From: Limnephilus marmoratus
Lineage: Eukaryota; Arthropoda; Insecta; Trichoptera; Limnephilidae
Assembly (NCBI GenBank): GCA_917880885.1
Contig: OU862912.1
Coordinates: 50,269,117-50,333,116 of the forward strand
Length of the DNA: 64,000 bases
Direction: 5' to 3'
The translations under genes were made by a program, and so were the position numbers. Below the pieces are notes generated by a model. That model did no database searches. It was given only the letters and a program-made list of their open reading frames with translations, and was not told where the DNA came from. The stretch's first letter is position 1, and each line of letters begins with the position of its first letter. This document shows, in pieces, positions 21,030 to 32,839 of the stretch.

Positions 21030-22823
21030 TAGTTATATAAAAATCTCGTATCACGGTGTTTGTGTTCGCACTCCTCCAAAACGGCTTGACCGATTTATAT
21101 TAAAATTTTTATGTTTGGTAGGTATGAGAATAGGTTTTAAAGTATATTTCATACCATGATTATGATTATTCATGATTAGGGTGTCCCTATCCAGAAAAAA
21201 AAAACTATTCTTTTGACAAGATTTAAAAAAAAAAAAATTTATTTGGCATCAAAAATACTTATAACCCCAAATTTTAACCCACCTACCCCCACACTTCCAA
21301 TTTTTAATCGCGATTTTAGTATTTTCGTATGAACAAATTTAACCGTCTTTTGTATTTCAAACAGAACGAAATTATTTATGTTGTTGAGTGACAGATGGCG
21401 CCACGTCCGCCTCATAGAACTTTCATCCATATATGCGCAAGAGATTCACGAGAAGCGTCGCGTCATTTTGATATTTCATTCGGCATCATGTTCTCGCGTG
21501 GGCAAACCATCGAGCTTAATTGTGTTGGCTAAAGACGAACTGACAAAAAATATCGTAAACTCAATTGCTCTTCGAAATTCATATTGATTTTCTTCACTTC
21601 ATTTTCCTACTTTAGTTGTTTTTTTTTTTTTTTTTGCAAGCTATGAGAGCTCAGGAACTACCAGAACATTATGTGAACCTCATAGAAGACATGTATAACA
21701 ATACCCGCACAAGGGTCAGAAGCCCGGTCGGTCTGAGCCAAGAATTCGAGGTTGAGGTGGGAGTTCACCAAGGTTCGGCGCTGAGCCCATTACTGTTCAA
21801 CTTAGTAATGGATTACATCACCAAAAATATTCAAAAGAAACTACCCTGGAACCTTTTGTATGCAGACGATATCGTACTGATTGCCAAAACTGCGGAAGAT
21901 CTGCAAAATACCTTGACAGAATGGATAACAGCACTTGAAACATCAGGACTTCGTGTCAGCAGGTCAAAAACGGAGCACTTGGAATGTAATTTCAGCAGTA
22001 CAGCGAGCAACACTACCGTTTACTATCCAGACAGAATGCCGGTGCCAAAAGTAGAATCCTTCAAATACCTTGGCTCAGTAATAACAAAAGATGCAAATGT
22101 AGAAGCCGATGTATCTCACAGAGTAAATGTTGCGTGGCAGAAGTGGCGATCACTCACTGGAGTACTGTGCGATTCAAGCATGCCCATTCGCACAAAAGGC
22201 AAAATATACAAAACTGCAGTGAGACCAGCAATGCTGTATGGGGCTGAGTGTTGGACAGTGAAGGAAAATCACGTCCAAAAACTGCACGTTGCAGAAATGA
22301 AAATGCTTAGATGGTCAGGTGGGGTTACGAAACTGGACAAAATACGAAACGAACATATAAGGGGTAGTTTCAAGGTAGCCCCCCTTCCTGAAAAACTAAC
22401 AGAAAGTCGCTTACGGTGGTATGGTCATGTAATGAGAAGAGACAAAGAACACGTGTGCCATAAAGCGCTAGCTATACCTGAAATAAAAAGAGGAAGAGGA
22501 CGCCCCCCTCTGACATGGTGGACCAGCATGGCAAAAATAGCTCAAAATTTCCCCAATCCAACAACCCAAGACCGGTCGTCTTGGCGCAGATTGATTAGGA
22601 GAGCCGACCCCACTTAAAGTGGGAAGTGGCAAAGAAAAAGAAGAAGTTGTTTTTTTTTTTTGTTTTTATCGGCGGTCATCGTCTACAGCGCTCCATTCCT
22701 CTTTCTGTCATAGATCCCATCCCCACTCACTTACAATACATTCGTTATTTTTTATTTAACAACCAAAATATTCACTAGAAATAATTTATATGGCAGAACA
22801 ACGTTTGTAGGGTCAGCTAGTTG
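21030..22823 (+). mobile_element. Possible Helitron-like repeat holding an RTE fragment
   Basis: The left part (ATATAAAAATCTCGTATCAC, then CCTCCAAAACGGCTTGACCG) and the right end (AACAACGTTTGTAGGGTCAG, then CTAGT) are typical of a common insect repeat ending in CTAGT. The RTE LINE fragment lies between. No replication-helicase ORF is present, so this is non-autonomous if it is a Helitron. Confidence 0.4.
21636..22617 (+). CDS. RTE-type LINE, 5'-truncated reverse transcriptase and C-terminus
   Basis: The frame enters within the RT domain: HYVNLIEDMYNNTRTRV, GVHQGSALSPLLF and catalytic LLYADDIVLIA, then FKYLGSVITKDA and LRWYGHVMRRD. The histidine in place of proline in the first block (GVHQGSALSP) is usual for RTE elements. 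No stop occurs over about 325 codons and the protein ends AAGTGGG-style just before an A/G-rich tail (AAAGAAAAAGAAGAAG). It is flanked by AGTTGTTTTTTTTT on both sides (about 21614 and 22645), a likely target duplication. The first methionine of the computed frame lies in the flanking T-run and is not the native start. Confidence 0.85.
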
Positions 22824-23504
22824 AGTTATAAATTAATCTGTAAAAGCTACGGAATACCAGCAAGATTATACTTATCACACAAGAAACCATTTATTCCTAA
22901 TTAATCATCCAATGTGTTATTAATTGTTTTGACTGCAAACTTAGGCATTTATTACATCATTTAAGTCGTTGGAAATCTCCACGAAATAAATTATTCCATG
23001 GAGATTTATTAATGACGGAAGATTATGAACAATAAGCCAAATTAGCTAATACACAATAAGTTGATATCATAATATAATATTAAATAATCAACGTGGAGAT
23101 AAGCTGACAGAAGCACGTTGTAAGCTTGTGCCTGTTTATTTATTTTATTTATTTATTTGTTTGTTTACGCCTTGATGGCTTTTACATATAAAATAAATTG
23201 TACAGGAGCATTATAACAAGTATGCAGTATCATAAGTATATAGTACATAAAATGATAAACAGAGCTAGAAAGATATAAGTAGGCCTAACATAAATAGGGA
23301 TCAGTAATTGTTTACAAAGGAGTTCAACCAGCGGATTCGTATTTGGGCTCACGCTACATTAGATTCAATAATTATTGTCACAATATCACACAAAGTGTGA
23401 TTCCAAATATACTCGAAGCATACCGGTATTGCAGTGGTGTAAAACATTTTTAACAATAAATTAATATAAAAGTAGGTAATTTTCTTGCTATCATTAATGT
23501 ACGT
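22824..23504. other. No gene seen; possible LINE 3' UTR on the minus strand
   Basis: TTTATTTATTTTATTTATTT at about 23136-23156 followed by GTTTGTTTACGCC looks like the A-rich end of a minus-strand LINE 3' UTR. I see no coding part attached to it. Confidence 0.35.
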
Positions 23505-23830
23505 ATGTTTGTTATTATTATGAAAAAGAAAAAAATAAAAGGTACACAGTAATTACATATATAAATAAGTAAGTAGGTACTATGAATGTAGTTATCATGA
23601 ATGTAGTTACAGAGCAGTGGGTATTAAGTTTGTTACTGTTCACAATGTGAAACATTTAAGGATTTTTACGTTAGTTTGTTATTATCAGGAAAAAAATAAA
23701 ATAAAAGGTACACAGCAATTACATATATGTATAAAGAAGTAAGTAGGTACTATAAAAGTAGTTACAGAGCAGTGGGTATTAAATTTGTTACTGTTAACAA
23801 TCTGGAACATTTAAGGATTTTTGCATCTGC
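23505..23830 (+). repeat. Tandem duplication, about 165 bp period
   Basis: AAAATAAAAGGTACACAG, AATTACATATAT, AAGTAAGTAGGTACTAT, GTTACAGAGCAGTGGGTATT and AACATTTAAGGATTTTT each occur twice in the same order. Non-coding. Confidence 0.75.
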
Positions 23831-24111
23831 ATACATATACGCTTTTTGAAGGAAGCGATGTTTTTATAAAAAAATATATCGTCAGAGCAAGTTTCATTCC
23901 CCACACGATGCAATCTCTGAAGACAAGAGTTAAACATAAAATTAGTGCATAAAATTAGTTCCCGAAACAACTATTTTTTTCCTGCCTACGAATCGAAAGA
24001 TCTTAAATGTAAATCGGCGACATCAGTCTTCTTTCACACTTCTTGGAATTATCATCGTTCTGTGTGAATATCTATTTCTAATAATAAATTATCCTCTCGC
24101 ATCTATTATTC

Positions 24112-24712
24112 TGACTCTTGGCATGGCCGACTCAAGAATCTGATTCAGTTGATCGTGCTTCGTCTTCTTTGGGCATCCCCGACATCTTCTACCATTCACA
24201 TTTGCGTCATACATTCTCCTTACACTCCTTTATTCATTCATTCGCTGTACATGCCTAAACCATCTGATGGTCCCTTTCAATCTTACTCATTACGCTCATA
24301 TCAGCCTTGCATTATTTGCGGATCTTCACATTTCTCACGTGATCATACATGATTTTTCTAACATACACCTCAGGGATCTCATTTCTACAGTCTACTTTCA
24401 TCCTTCCTCTGCCGGTTCAATGCCGCACAGCCATACATCACGGTAGGTACCATTGTGGACTGCTTTGCTTCGCTTCTTTGGATAGCTTTTTGTTGGCGCC
24501 AACGGCAGTCAGCGCTCCATTAATGGAGTTACCTGCATCTTTCAATATCTCTATCAACCTTCCCATCTCTCGTAAACATACTACCCAGATACACAAACTT
24601 ATCCACCTTCTCCAAGTATTCTCTCCATATATTCATTCATAATTTTTTTGCACACTGTTTTCGTAATCGCTCTTTCGAACACCATGATTTCAGATTTATT
24701 TACATTAAGGCG
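24112..24712 (-). pseudogene. LINE C-terminal region, decayed
   Basis: On the minus strand: NKSEIMVFERAITKTV (24710), then VDKFVYLGSMFTRDGKVDRD and DIERC, then KKLSKEAKQS, in different frames. These are the blocks after the RT catalytic site in RTE-type or related LINEs. Several stops and frameshifts. Further down, the CTANE and MVEDVGDAQ stretches correspond to HVERMNE / GRGRPRRT of intact relatives. Relatives of the same tail lie at 26.4, 38.5 and 44.9 kb. Confidence 0.7.
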
Positions 24713-24869
24713 GTACACAATTTTTTTTGCTCAAAACTCACATTTTAGTCATTTCCGGCGAATTCGTAAATATAATAACTTTTTTATTCCAACAGACTAC
24801 TGGGGATGTAACTTCTTTGTATTTAAGATTAATAAAAACAATACCTTACCATTAATATAAATATTTTGC

Positions 24870-25227
24870 GTACAGCGATTTTAAAACTTTATACCCCGTT
24901 TTTCATCTATATGTTAGCGGTAAGCATCAGATTTTATTTTTCTAGACGATGAATTAATAACTTCGGAAGTGAGACATGAAGACACATTTTAAATATTTGT
25001 AATGTTCTTCAGAATTAATTAAAATGAACGCGGCGGAAAGGTCGAATCTCCGGGCCAGCTAGGGTGAATTCTACCGTACGGCCGGACGTATATTTGTTTA
25101 CACGCTTTGTTCACTTACGTCGTTAAGATTCCCACATTATTTGTCTTCTTCTTCTTTTCTTTGGTAGGGCAAATTCGAGAGTAGATCAGTCGAATACACG
25201 GGTCGCGAGTAGCAATTAGTAAACACG
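24870..25227. other. No gene seen
   Basis: CCGGGCCAGCTAGG at about 25048 may be a Helitron-like 3' end. Otherwise unassigned. Confidence 0.35.
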
Positions 25228-26371
25228 ATTTTTTATTTATTTTTTATTTTTTTTTATTTCATAAATTTTTTATTAGTTACAGATATTTGTTTTTTTGGCT
25301 ACCACACTAGGCTCATGCCCGTGTTATGGTAGTCGTACATTTAATATTTGAAATACGATTTAATAAATACTATTTTATTAAAACAGATGATTATACACTA
25401 AATAAAAATTAAGAAATACTTAAAAGTAAGTGAAAAATAAAGAGAAAAAAAGATCATATTTAAAAGAAAAGTAGAATTAAAAACGAAAATTCAAATTTTG
25501 AAATACAAAAATGAATAATAAAGATTAAATGTTAAGAACTCAAGTGATCTATACAAATATATAAATTAAAACATATAAGTATATAAATTTAAATTAAAAA
25601 ATAAATAAAATTTTGTGAAAAAACTAAGAGAAAAAAAATAACAACATTTTAAAGAAAAATAGAAATAAAAATGGAATTTAAAATTTTGAAATGCAAAAAT
25701 TAATAATTAAAATGTAGTGTTAAGAACTCATGAATTCTTTAAAGTACGCTCGTCCACTTTCAAAAATCCAATGTTGTACACGTGTTATTAAAAGAGAATT
25801 AGAATTACTTGACTTTATGTCAGTACTCAAAGCCTTATGTATTTTAGGAGCGATGAACCAGAATTGTCGTTGAGCGAGTGAGGTATTAGTTTTTGGGATC
25901 ACGCAACCCAGGTTTGATGAAAGCCGTTGCGTGCTTGATGTTGTGGAGCGATTAGTAGATTATTTTTTCGTATATAACAAATGCTTGTTTTAGTAAATAG
26001 CTGTCTAATATCTAAGACCCTGATTTTTGCAAAGAGTTCATTTGAGGGATGAGTAGGTAGACATTTAAATATAATTCTCAGAATTAGTTTTGAACTAAAA
26101 TAATTGGTCTAATAATGGTTTCAGCACAACCACCCCATCCCACTATACCGTAAGTTGCTATGGATTGGAAAAGGGCAAAGTATACGCTTCTTAGAGTCTG
26201 TAAATCTAAGATAGACCTAAGGGAGCAGAATATATGGCAGAGTTTACGAAGTTTTTTTACTGTGTCACCGATGTGAGAGAGTAAAAAAACTTTACTTACG
26301 TCGTTAATATTCTGAATATATTTTAGGGTATATTGTCGTCTTAACTCATTCTTCGTACAAACTTCGTTCAT
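25228..26371 (-). pseudogene. LINE relic of the same clade as the intact one at 48.7-53.9 kb
   Basis: Minus-strand frames: HIGDTVKKLRKLCHIFCSLR and FALFQSIATYGIVGWGG (26371-26084) match HIGHTIKRVRKLIHIFLRIR and YALVQSILQYAIISWGA of the intact copy. The last part, TNTSLAQRQFWFIAPKIH (25902-25720), matches LNTSFAQHHYTHQG. The 3' UTR of about 490 bp holds a 183 bp tandem duplication and ends in an A-rich run (T-rich at about 25230-25260). The 5' part is lost. Confidence 0.75.
25425..25735 (-). repeat. Tandem duplication inside the LINE 3' UTR, about 180 bp period
   Basis: Plus-strand landmarks GTGAAAAA, AGAGAAAAAAA, AAATTTTGAAAT and GTTAAGAACTCA occur twice in the same order. Non-coding. Confidence 0.65.
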
Positions 26372-26424
26372 CCTGGATACGGTAGACTGTATGAACGAGA
26401 CGAACTTTATATGTTAATAAGGAA

Positions 26425-26500
26425 AAGAGTGTGTGCCAAGACCGAGTTCTTTGGCGGTCCGTCCTTTCTGCCTACAACAAGGATACAAACATTGAAAGGC
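26425..26500 (+). pseudogene. LINE tail scrap
   Basis: GTGTGTGCCAAGACCGAGTT and GGCGGTCCGTCCTTTCTGCC match the C-terminal CQDR..WRSVVSAY block of the LINE family at 38.5 and 45.1 kb. Nothing else of the element remains. Confidence 0.55.
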
Positions 26501-27113
26501 CTCCATGTCGCTACATATTAGGATCAGCTACTAATGGTGATGGTTTCCATATCTTTCCATCTACCCACCGCCTGCAATAATACTGCTGTAATATAAAGTA
26601 AACATTTTTTCTGTCGTTTGTTTACGGCATTTTTTAAACTATTTTAATCACAAGTAGTGCATGAAAACAGGTATGGTTCAGTGTAATTGCAATGAAATAG
26701 GCGCTTCGGCTGTTGACTGCTACGACGAACGAATTATAGAGAACTTTCTCAACATTTAAAAAAATATATTATTACCTACAGTTACCATGACGATGGAAAT
26801 GTTTTATTAAATTCGCAATGAAAACTAAAGTGACCTAAAAAATAAACCAAAAGGAGGTACCTGTAGTAATTTTCAAGGCCGTTTGAAGAAAGCAAAGGAC
26901 GGAGACCGGTGGAGTAGCCCAGTCAAGGTTATGGACGCCAAGAGGACAAAGCGAAGAAGACTGTGTTATGACGTTATTTTCATTTGTACTTATCAGGCAG
27001 AGAAGGTAGTTCAGGAAGCCTCTTCTTCGTTCTATTCATGACTCATAACTCGCATTGTGCTTTTCAGTAGAATTGGGTAACGAACGTGTGATATTCTAAA
27101 TAGTAGTTAAAGT

Positions 27114-27116
<3 letters not shown>
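26501..27116. other. No gene seen
   Basis: A stretch at about 26875-27010 can be read as open in one frame but has no recognisable domain or start. Confidence 0.35.
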
Positions 27117-27146
<30 letters not shown>

Positions 27147-27546
27147 GTGAATCCCGCACAAGAATCTCAACTGCTCCCGTCTGGAGCCAGTGAGACTATG
27201 GCATCCCCAATTGGGGTATGTTGTGAGGCTGAAGGTAGCGAGGAGGGGAAGGAGGTGGGGAAGAGGAAGGTTGGGAAGTACCTGGCTATTCAGATCTGGT
27301 CACTAAACACGGCTAAAGCCATTTTCAAGCAACGTTTCAATTCTGAATGGTGGTCTTACACCAGGGCGATACTGATAGTATCTTCCACTCTGGAACATGC
27401 CGCAAATATACTATATATTATTTTTAAATGAATTAATTGTGAAATAACACAAATTAATCAAATAAAATTTATTAGCGCATGCCGGGTTCGAACCCGCGAC
27501 CTCCGGAATGTTAGTCAAGAGTCTTAGCCACTGGACTACGGAGGTC
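27117..27546 (-). mobile_element. tRNA-headed SINE, copy 2, full length with poly-A
   Basis: The best copy. On the minus strand it starts GACCTCCGTAGTCCAGTGGC (A-box region) and carries the B box GGTTCGAACCC at 27485-27495. The body follows, and a 27-base A-run ends it (T-run on plus at 27117-27143). Length about 430 bp. Confidence 0.85.
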
Positions 27547-27767
27547 GTCGTTATTCATAGCTGGCACTGATAACAGTAAAACAGTCGATAATACAGGAAT
27601 TGAGACACGGATAAATACGAATGCAAGCCCAAGGTCTAAAAAAATTTATATCTCAAAGGCCAAACTAATAAATGCCGTCAATTTTTAATATTCAGAAATA
27701 TTAAACAACATATAAAAAATATCAACTTTATATTTTGGGCAATTGCGTGCCGCCAAGACCAAGACCA

Positions 27768-28150
27768 GGATAAACCTCACTCCGTGAACCCGGGTACCCC
27801 TGTTAAGTCACCAAACGTAGCGAACCACTTGGGGTTGCTTGTGGCAGAGGTGTAGGTTATCCAATAAATGGTTCCCGGAGCATCGGTACCGATACAATAT
27901 ACCCGCCTCCCAAATTGAATGTTCTGTGAATATAAAGAACTTCTATTATATGTACCAGACTGTCCTACTACTCGTATTCTAAACTTACACATAAATCCGC
28001 AACACCCTTTGAGAGGCTGGTATGAGCACTGTCGCTCCTTTAACCATTCCATTGATAACCAACACCTCTGCCATAGGTCAGCCAAGTGATTCGCTAGGTT
28101 TGGTGACATTGCAGTGGTACCCGGGTATATGGGGTGATGTGACCTTTGAA
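27768..28150. mobile_element. Two inverted pieces of the short retroelement (NR)
   Basis: 27768-27925 (minus) and 28018-28150 (plus) are both from the 5' half of the NR family. Landmarks are ACCAACACCTCTGCCA, AACCACTTGGGGTTGC and CCATTTATTGGA. They face each other across about 90 bp. Confidence 0.65.
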
Positions 28151-28504
28151 CTGTACAAAAATGTACACTACTCTTCCAAACACAAGCTATGGAAGAGTGG
28201 TATTGAGATATTTGAACATGAACAATGAACATGTACGCAAATTATTACATCATCTAAATGTACATTATATTTTATTTGCTAAAAATATTAATTTTACCTA
28301 ATTTATATAATAATTGTTTGACATGGTGCGTAAAAATGTAACATTTTGAAAAATCTGTTCTTATAAATGTTGAAGAACGCCAACTATTAATGTACATCCT
28401 ATTTTATAATAATTCTGCGATTGTTTCGAAAATGTAATTAATTCCAAGAAATGCCCAAGCACCCTTAATGGGTGAAATCCAAAAATAAATAAAAAATCTC
28501 CAGC

Positions 28505-28700
28505 AAAACTCTATCGACCCATGACCTTGCACCGCAGTGGGAAAGATGGCTTCAAACATCACTCCTCAATACACTGACCTCCAGAATCCTACCAACTCTT
28601 TATCTTCGCTTAACTTTCTTATTCCTTCCCATTTCTTTCCTTGAAAAACCCTCCACAAATGATAACATGGTTCTGATGGAAATTATTTTACGACTCGCCC
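28505..28700 (+). mobile_element. Short retroelement (NR) 3' scrap
   Basis: CACCGCAGTGGGAAAGATGG, CTTTCCTTGAAAAACCCTCC and TTCTGATGGAAATTATTTTA match the 3' half of the family. Strongly diverged. Confidence 0.55.
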
Positions 28701-29168
28701 AGTTGTTACACATTCTCCTCATAGCATTATGCATCCCACATTTATATAATCCTCGGGTGACGGTGGCATAACGATCCACTCTGCTTACATCGACAGCACC
28801 TACATTCTAGTTGGCTGCGGCTCTTACGTCACAACTTTCTTCAACAGACTGTATCTATTCGGCCGGCGGTCGCGGCGCAGTGGTATAGAATGGTGATTCG
28901 GTTATGCAACAGCTATGAAATGTCGGATTGCTATTATGTTATTCTTATTCATAATCGAATCAGAAAATCGAACTATTTAAATAAAGCAAACATTATCCAA
29001 AATACCTTGCCGCATTTTAAAATTTGCTGGTTTTCAGCCAATGGTCAGGTTTGTTGTGACTACTTCGGAACCGGTGAGACTATGGCATTTAAAACAATGT
29101 CGTAATTAGTTACGAGTATCGTGTAAGTTCTCGTGTTGTTGCTGTAAATCCTATCCAGTTACTTGCCA

Positions 29169-29663
29169 TCTTCACATAGTATAAGGCAAAGTCGCTCCCG
29201 CTGTCTGTAAGCTTAGATCTTTTAAACTACGTAACGGATTTTTCACCAATCGATAGAGTGATTCATGTGGAAGGTTTAGGTATATAATTTGTCAAGGTTT
29301 TGTGTAAATTGGTTGAAATATATATAATATATAAAGGGAGCGGGCTGGCAAGCGGGCATTGGAGGTTATCCACCCATACCCGCCCTGGTATAAGTAACAG
29401 ACGGCTACTCCTTTAAGGCTCTCGCAATATTTTAATTTTTTTTTGTGTATAAAGCTACATTTATTTATGTTGAACGAATCTAGACCTCCAGTGTCCTTGC
29501 ATACGTTGTTAGTAAGCAGTATGCAAGTGCTTAACAGGAAAAACAAAAAAGGGGCAGCGGGCAGCGCGCAGCGGTCTGGCAAGCAGGCGGTGTGGATTTG
29601 ATAAGTATGCAAATTAACAGATGGCGTTGGTTATAAAGGTTGGGTAATGACCGGGTCTGCTAG
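29169..29663 (+). mobile_element. Non-autonomous Helitron, family H1
   Basis: Starts TCTTCACATAGTATAAGGCA and ends CCGGGTCTGCTAG, with T following. Shared inner landmarks are TTTCACCAATCGATAGAGTG, GGAAGGTTTAGG, TGTAAATTGGTTGAAA and GGCAGCGGGCAGCGCGCAGC. The 5' TC and 3' CTAG followed by T are Helitron hallmarks. The 3' hairpin is not intact in this copy (compare 62734-63031). Confidence 0.7.
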
Positions 29664-30017
29664 TCCAATTTATGAAAATGTGTTCACTTTAGTTGTAGGT
29701 ACATATTATTACTATTGCTGTTGGGTAGTGAGGATAAATTTGTCAGTATATAATGTTTTGAAATTTATTAAGCAGGGTATAAGTTTATTATTTGTCATTT
29801 ATTTTTGTTCTTACATCTTTTTTTATTTTTTTTTATGTTCCATTTGAAATGTTGTATTTTTTATAAGTATGTCAGCCCACAGGTGTAGGACCCGTAGTTT
29901 TTTTGATATAATTTTAAGTTATGTGAAAATCTGTTATTCGATTTTATTTGTATTATTTAGTTTATTGTAATAGATGTAAATAATCTGTTGATTTTAATAA
30001 AATAAATTAATAAATAA

Positions 30018-30230
30018 ATCCACAATTGGGTGCGTTGTGGGGCTGATGGTAGTGAGAAAGGGAAATGGAATGAGGAAGGTAGAGAAGTGCCTGGCTATTC
30101 AGATCTGGTCACCAAACCGGGCTAAAGCCATTTCAAGCAATGTTTCAATTCTGAATGATAGCCTTACACCAGAGCGATATTGGGATTATCATCCACTCTA
30201 GAACGAGCCGCAAATAAACTATTCAGTGAT
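30018..30230 (-). mobile_element. tRNA-headed SINE, copy 3, partial
   Basis: Body only: ATTCAGATCTGGTCACCAAA, GCTAAAGCCATTTCAAGC, TTACACCAGAGCGATATTGG. The tRNA head is missing. Confidence 0.7.
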
Positions 30231-30899
30231 TCCTGACATTAAGTAAAAAATTGAAACGATTTTTTTTAAACTTAAAGCATAAAAAATTCAGTAGATTATG
30301 GACAGGTAGGGTCGGGGATTGAGATAGGGCGGTTATTCGGCAGAGTGACCAGTGATGACATGTGTAAGAAAAAAAAGTTTGGTGTTGAAGAACAAAAACA
30401 TTAAAAAGTCAACAGAGACCAAAATTTCATTTACATTTTTTACTCCAAATAATGTCAGAAAAAAAGTAAGTCAAGCACGTCCCAACACCGTAATAATATT
30501 GTTATTAAATTTATTATTTTTTAAATTAAGTGAAAATGAATCATTTTGTTCATACCACGTATTTGATGGAAATTATTTTAATACTCTCTTTGATAATGAC
30601 TTCAGAAGACGAAACAGCTGTTACTAATAATTTTACAGCAGATCTTGTTTGTAAAATATAAACTTTACACAATCTGTTTTTTGATAAATTTAATAATAAT
30701 ATTACTGAATATGTAAGAGAAAAACTTTATAATCAAATTTAAGTAGCAATCTTCCAATAACGGTGTACAATCATACATGTAAGAATAAAACAATAATTAT
30801 GTAAAACAACAAAAAAAGAGACAATTAAGTTTGGGACAATTGAAAACTAAAGATTCGAGAAATTTAGTGAAGTTCTGGGGGTAATTTGCCAGATCTGCC

Positions 30900-30931
30900 C
30901 CGATGATGGATACTGTAACGCTGTTCGAAAC
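30900..30931 (+). other. CCGATGA-stem-GAAAC hairpin
   Basis: The stem GGATA / TGTTC around loop CTGTAACGC still pairs using G-U, where the copy at 13502 has GGACA / TGTCC. The downstream ACACGGCATAACACCCAAAA is shared with that copy. The first core base pair position is C instead of T (CCGATGA). Confidence 0.5.
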
Positions 30932-31115
30932 GTTGGCTAAAGAAGGAGGTTGCGCAACACGGCATAACACCCAAAAAATAAATAACGAAAATACTTTTGG
31001 CCGTGAAAATCTAAAAACATACCTTCTGGGGGTTAAAATAAAAAAATAGTTCGGAATCTTGTCACTACAGTGGATGTTACATTATATGTATAGTCAACAC
31101 ATTCGCTTTAACAAC

Positions 31116-31156
31116 ACCAACTTAACCCTTTCACATTGGGAAAGGGTTAAGTTGGT
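31116..31156. repeat. Perfect 17 bp hairpin with TTAACCCTTTC arms
   Basis: ACCAACTTAACCCTTTC, seven-base loop ACATTGG, GAAAGGGTTAAGTTGGT. The arms contain TTAACCC / GGGTTAA, the same layout as piggyBac-type ends facing away from each other with almost nothing between them. Confidence 0.6.
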
Positions 31157-31571
31157 TTTTTGGAAAGGAATATTTAAAATTTCTGGATTTCTTAACAGAC
31201 TGCGTTTGACATTGATATTGGTTGTGGCCAGAAGGGAAGATTCTACAATTCTACACGTTATTTAAAATTTTGGTAGGAAATTAATCGCACTTCTTGGAAT
31301 TGTCTGCTTAGTATTTAACAGCTTGTATGATTAGACATTAAACATGTAGTTTATCGCGCTTGAAACGTGTACCCTTGCGAATTACTGCTAAATAGGAGCT
31401 AGCCGCAACTGTCAAAATAATTGGTTATGATAATGATATAATTGTTAGATTGTTGGCAAGCTTCAATGTCATGTTTTACACCGCCAGTGCTGAAGCCGCT
31501 GACTGTTGACTGGTGACCCCGATTTGTGTGTTAGCAATTCAAAATAGTTTTCTTCGATTTTATTTATTACT

Positions 31572-31893
31572 TACTGGTACCCGGCATGCGTTGCAAAGCA
31601 TTCAAAGAAATAAATTGATTCTCCCTGCATGTCCTTTCCCGTGCGTCCCCGTTCCACCTTCCCTATCTCCCCCCTCCCTCGTCTCTTCCCCCTGCCTTTT
31701 CTCCCTGCCACTAAAATATATGAAATACAATCATTTTCAGCTATACAAATTAAATATCTTACCATTATATACATCCAATGTTACGCAGTTACTAGCTTTC
31801 TACTGGTAAAATAAAAAAAAAATCGATTTAGTGATTTAGGCGTGAAATCGTAACAAACAAACACATTATGCACTTTCGCATTTATAATATTAG
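31572..31893 (-). mobile_element. Helitron-like repeat, family H2
   Basis: On the minus strand it begins TCACTAATATTATAAATGCG and ends GCAACGCATGCCGGGTACCA. The middle is purine-rich on that strand, as in the copy at 4842-5196. Confidence 0.6.
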
Positions 31894-31894
31894 T

Positions 31895-31985
31895 GAGTGA
31901 GGACTAACTACTACTTGGGAGTGAGGACTAACTACTACTCGGGAGTGAGGACTAACTACTACTTGGGAGTGAGGACTAACTACGC
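31895..31985 (+). repeat. 24 bp minisatellite, nearly four copies
   Basis: GAGGACTAACTACTACTTGG, followed by GAGT, repeated with a single change (TT to TC). It starts where the H2 element ends. Confidence 0.85.
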
Positions 31986-32185
31986 AATGTTCATTACTTT
32001 GGAAAAAAATATTTATCGTATTCACCGTTCTCCTACTAAGCAGAGGTACCTACACGATTTTCTAAGGCTGTTTTTGGTTTCATTGAAAGCTTCTTAATTT
32101 TCCTATTTAAAAAAATATGTATACTCCCAACCGTATTTTTTTACAGTAGCTAGGAAAATAAATCCTACGTCAACTTTGCGCATGC

Positions 32186-32490
32186 TGTGTGGAGGGTCTT
32201 TTTAAGGCAAGGAAGGAGAGGAAGAGGAAGGAAAAAGGTATGAGGGTTAATGTGTCCAGGAGTGAGAGACGTATGAATCAAGTCCTCCCAATGCGGTGCA
32301 AGGCGAAGGGTCGAGAGAGTCCGACTGGAGAGGTCTAGATTATGGCTGCCTCAAGCAGTCTCTTCCGATCCGGATCACTACGCAGTAGATGAAGAAACGC
32401 ATTCACCACCAAGACCTAGACAAACCTTACTCCAAGAACCCGCGCAACCTGCTAAATTACCAAATGCAGCGAACCACTTGGGATGACCTA
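32186..32490 (-). mobile_element. Short retroelement (NR), middle and 3' parts
   Basis: Plus-strand reading shows GTGTGGAGGGTCTTTTTAAG, CAATGCGGTGCAAGGCGAAG, CTTCCGATCCGGATCACTAC and CGAACCACTTGGGATGACCT, the inverted NR order. It abuts the SINE copy at 32493. Confidence 0.7.
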
Positions 32491-32492
32491 TG

Positions 32493-32835
32493 GCAGTCTG
32501 GAGTTCGAGAGATTACGGTATCCCCAATTGGGGTATGTTGTGGGATTGAAGGTAGTGGGGAGGGGAAGAGATGGGGAAGAGGAAGGTGGAGAAGCTGGCT
32601 AATCAGATCTGGTCATCAAAAACGGCTAAAGCCAATTCAAGCGTCGTTTCAATTTGAATGGTGGTCTTACACCAGGGCGATACTGGAGGTATCTTTCACT
32701 CTGGAAAGTGCCTTAAATATACTACACATTATTTTTAAATGAATGAATTATGAAATAACACAAATTAATCAAATAAAATTTACCTGTGCCCGCTGGGATT
32801 TGAAGCCGCGATCTTTGGATTGCTAGTCGAGAACC
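32493..32835 (-). mobile_element. tRNA-headed SINE, copy 4
   Basis: Body landmarks GGTATCCCCAATTGGGGTAT, AATCAGATCTGGTCATCAAA and TACACCAGGGCGATACTGGA. A degraded head (GGGATTTGAAGCC) lies at about 32795. Confidence 0.75.
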
Positions 32836-32839
32836 TGCA

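Noticed and set aside
27147..27431. 94-residue plus ORF
   Set aside because: Lies entirely within the antisense strand of a full-length SINE.
28861..28905. Possible SINE head (GGCGCAGTGGTATAGAATGG)
   Set aside because: Only the A-box-like part is present; no B box and no body.
31895..31985. Possible CRISPR-like array
   Set aside because: Direct 24 bp tandem units without spacers; a minisatellite in a eukaryotic genome.
32389..32742. 117-residue plus ORF
   Set aside because: It runs through an inverted NR piece and an inverted SINE copy; reading frame by chance.
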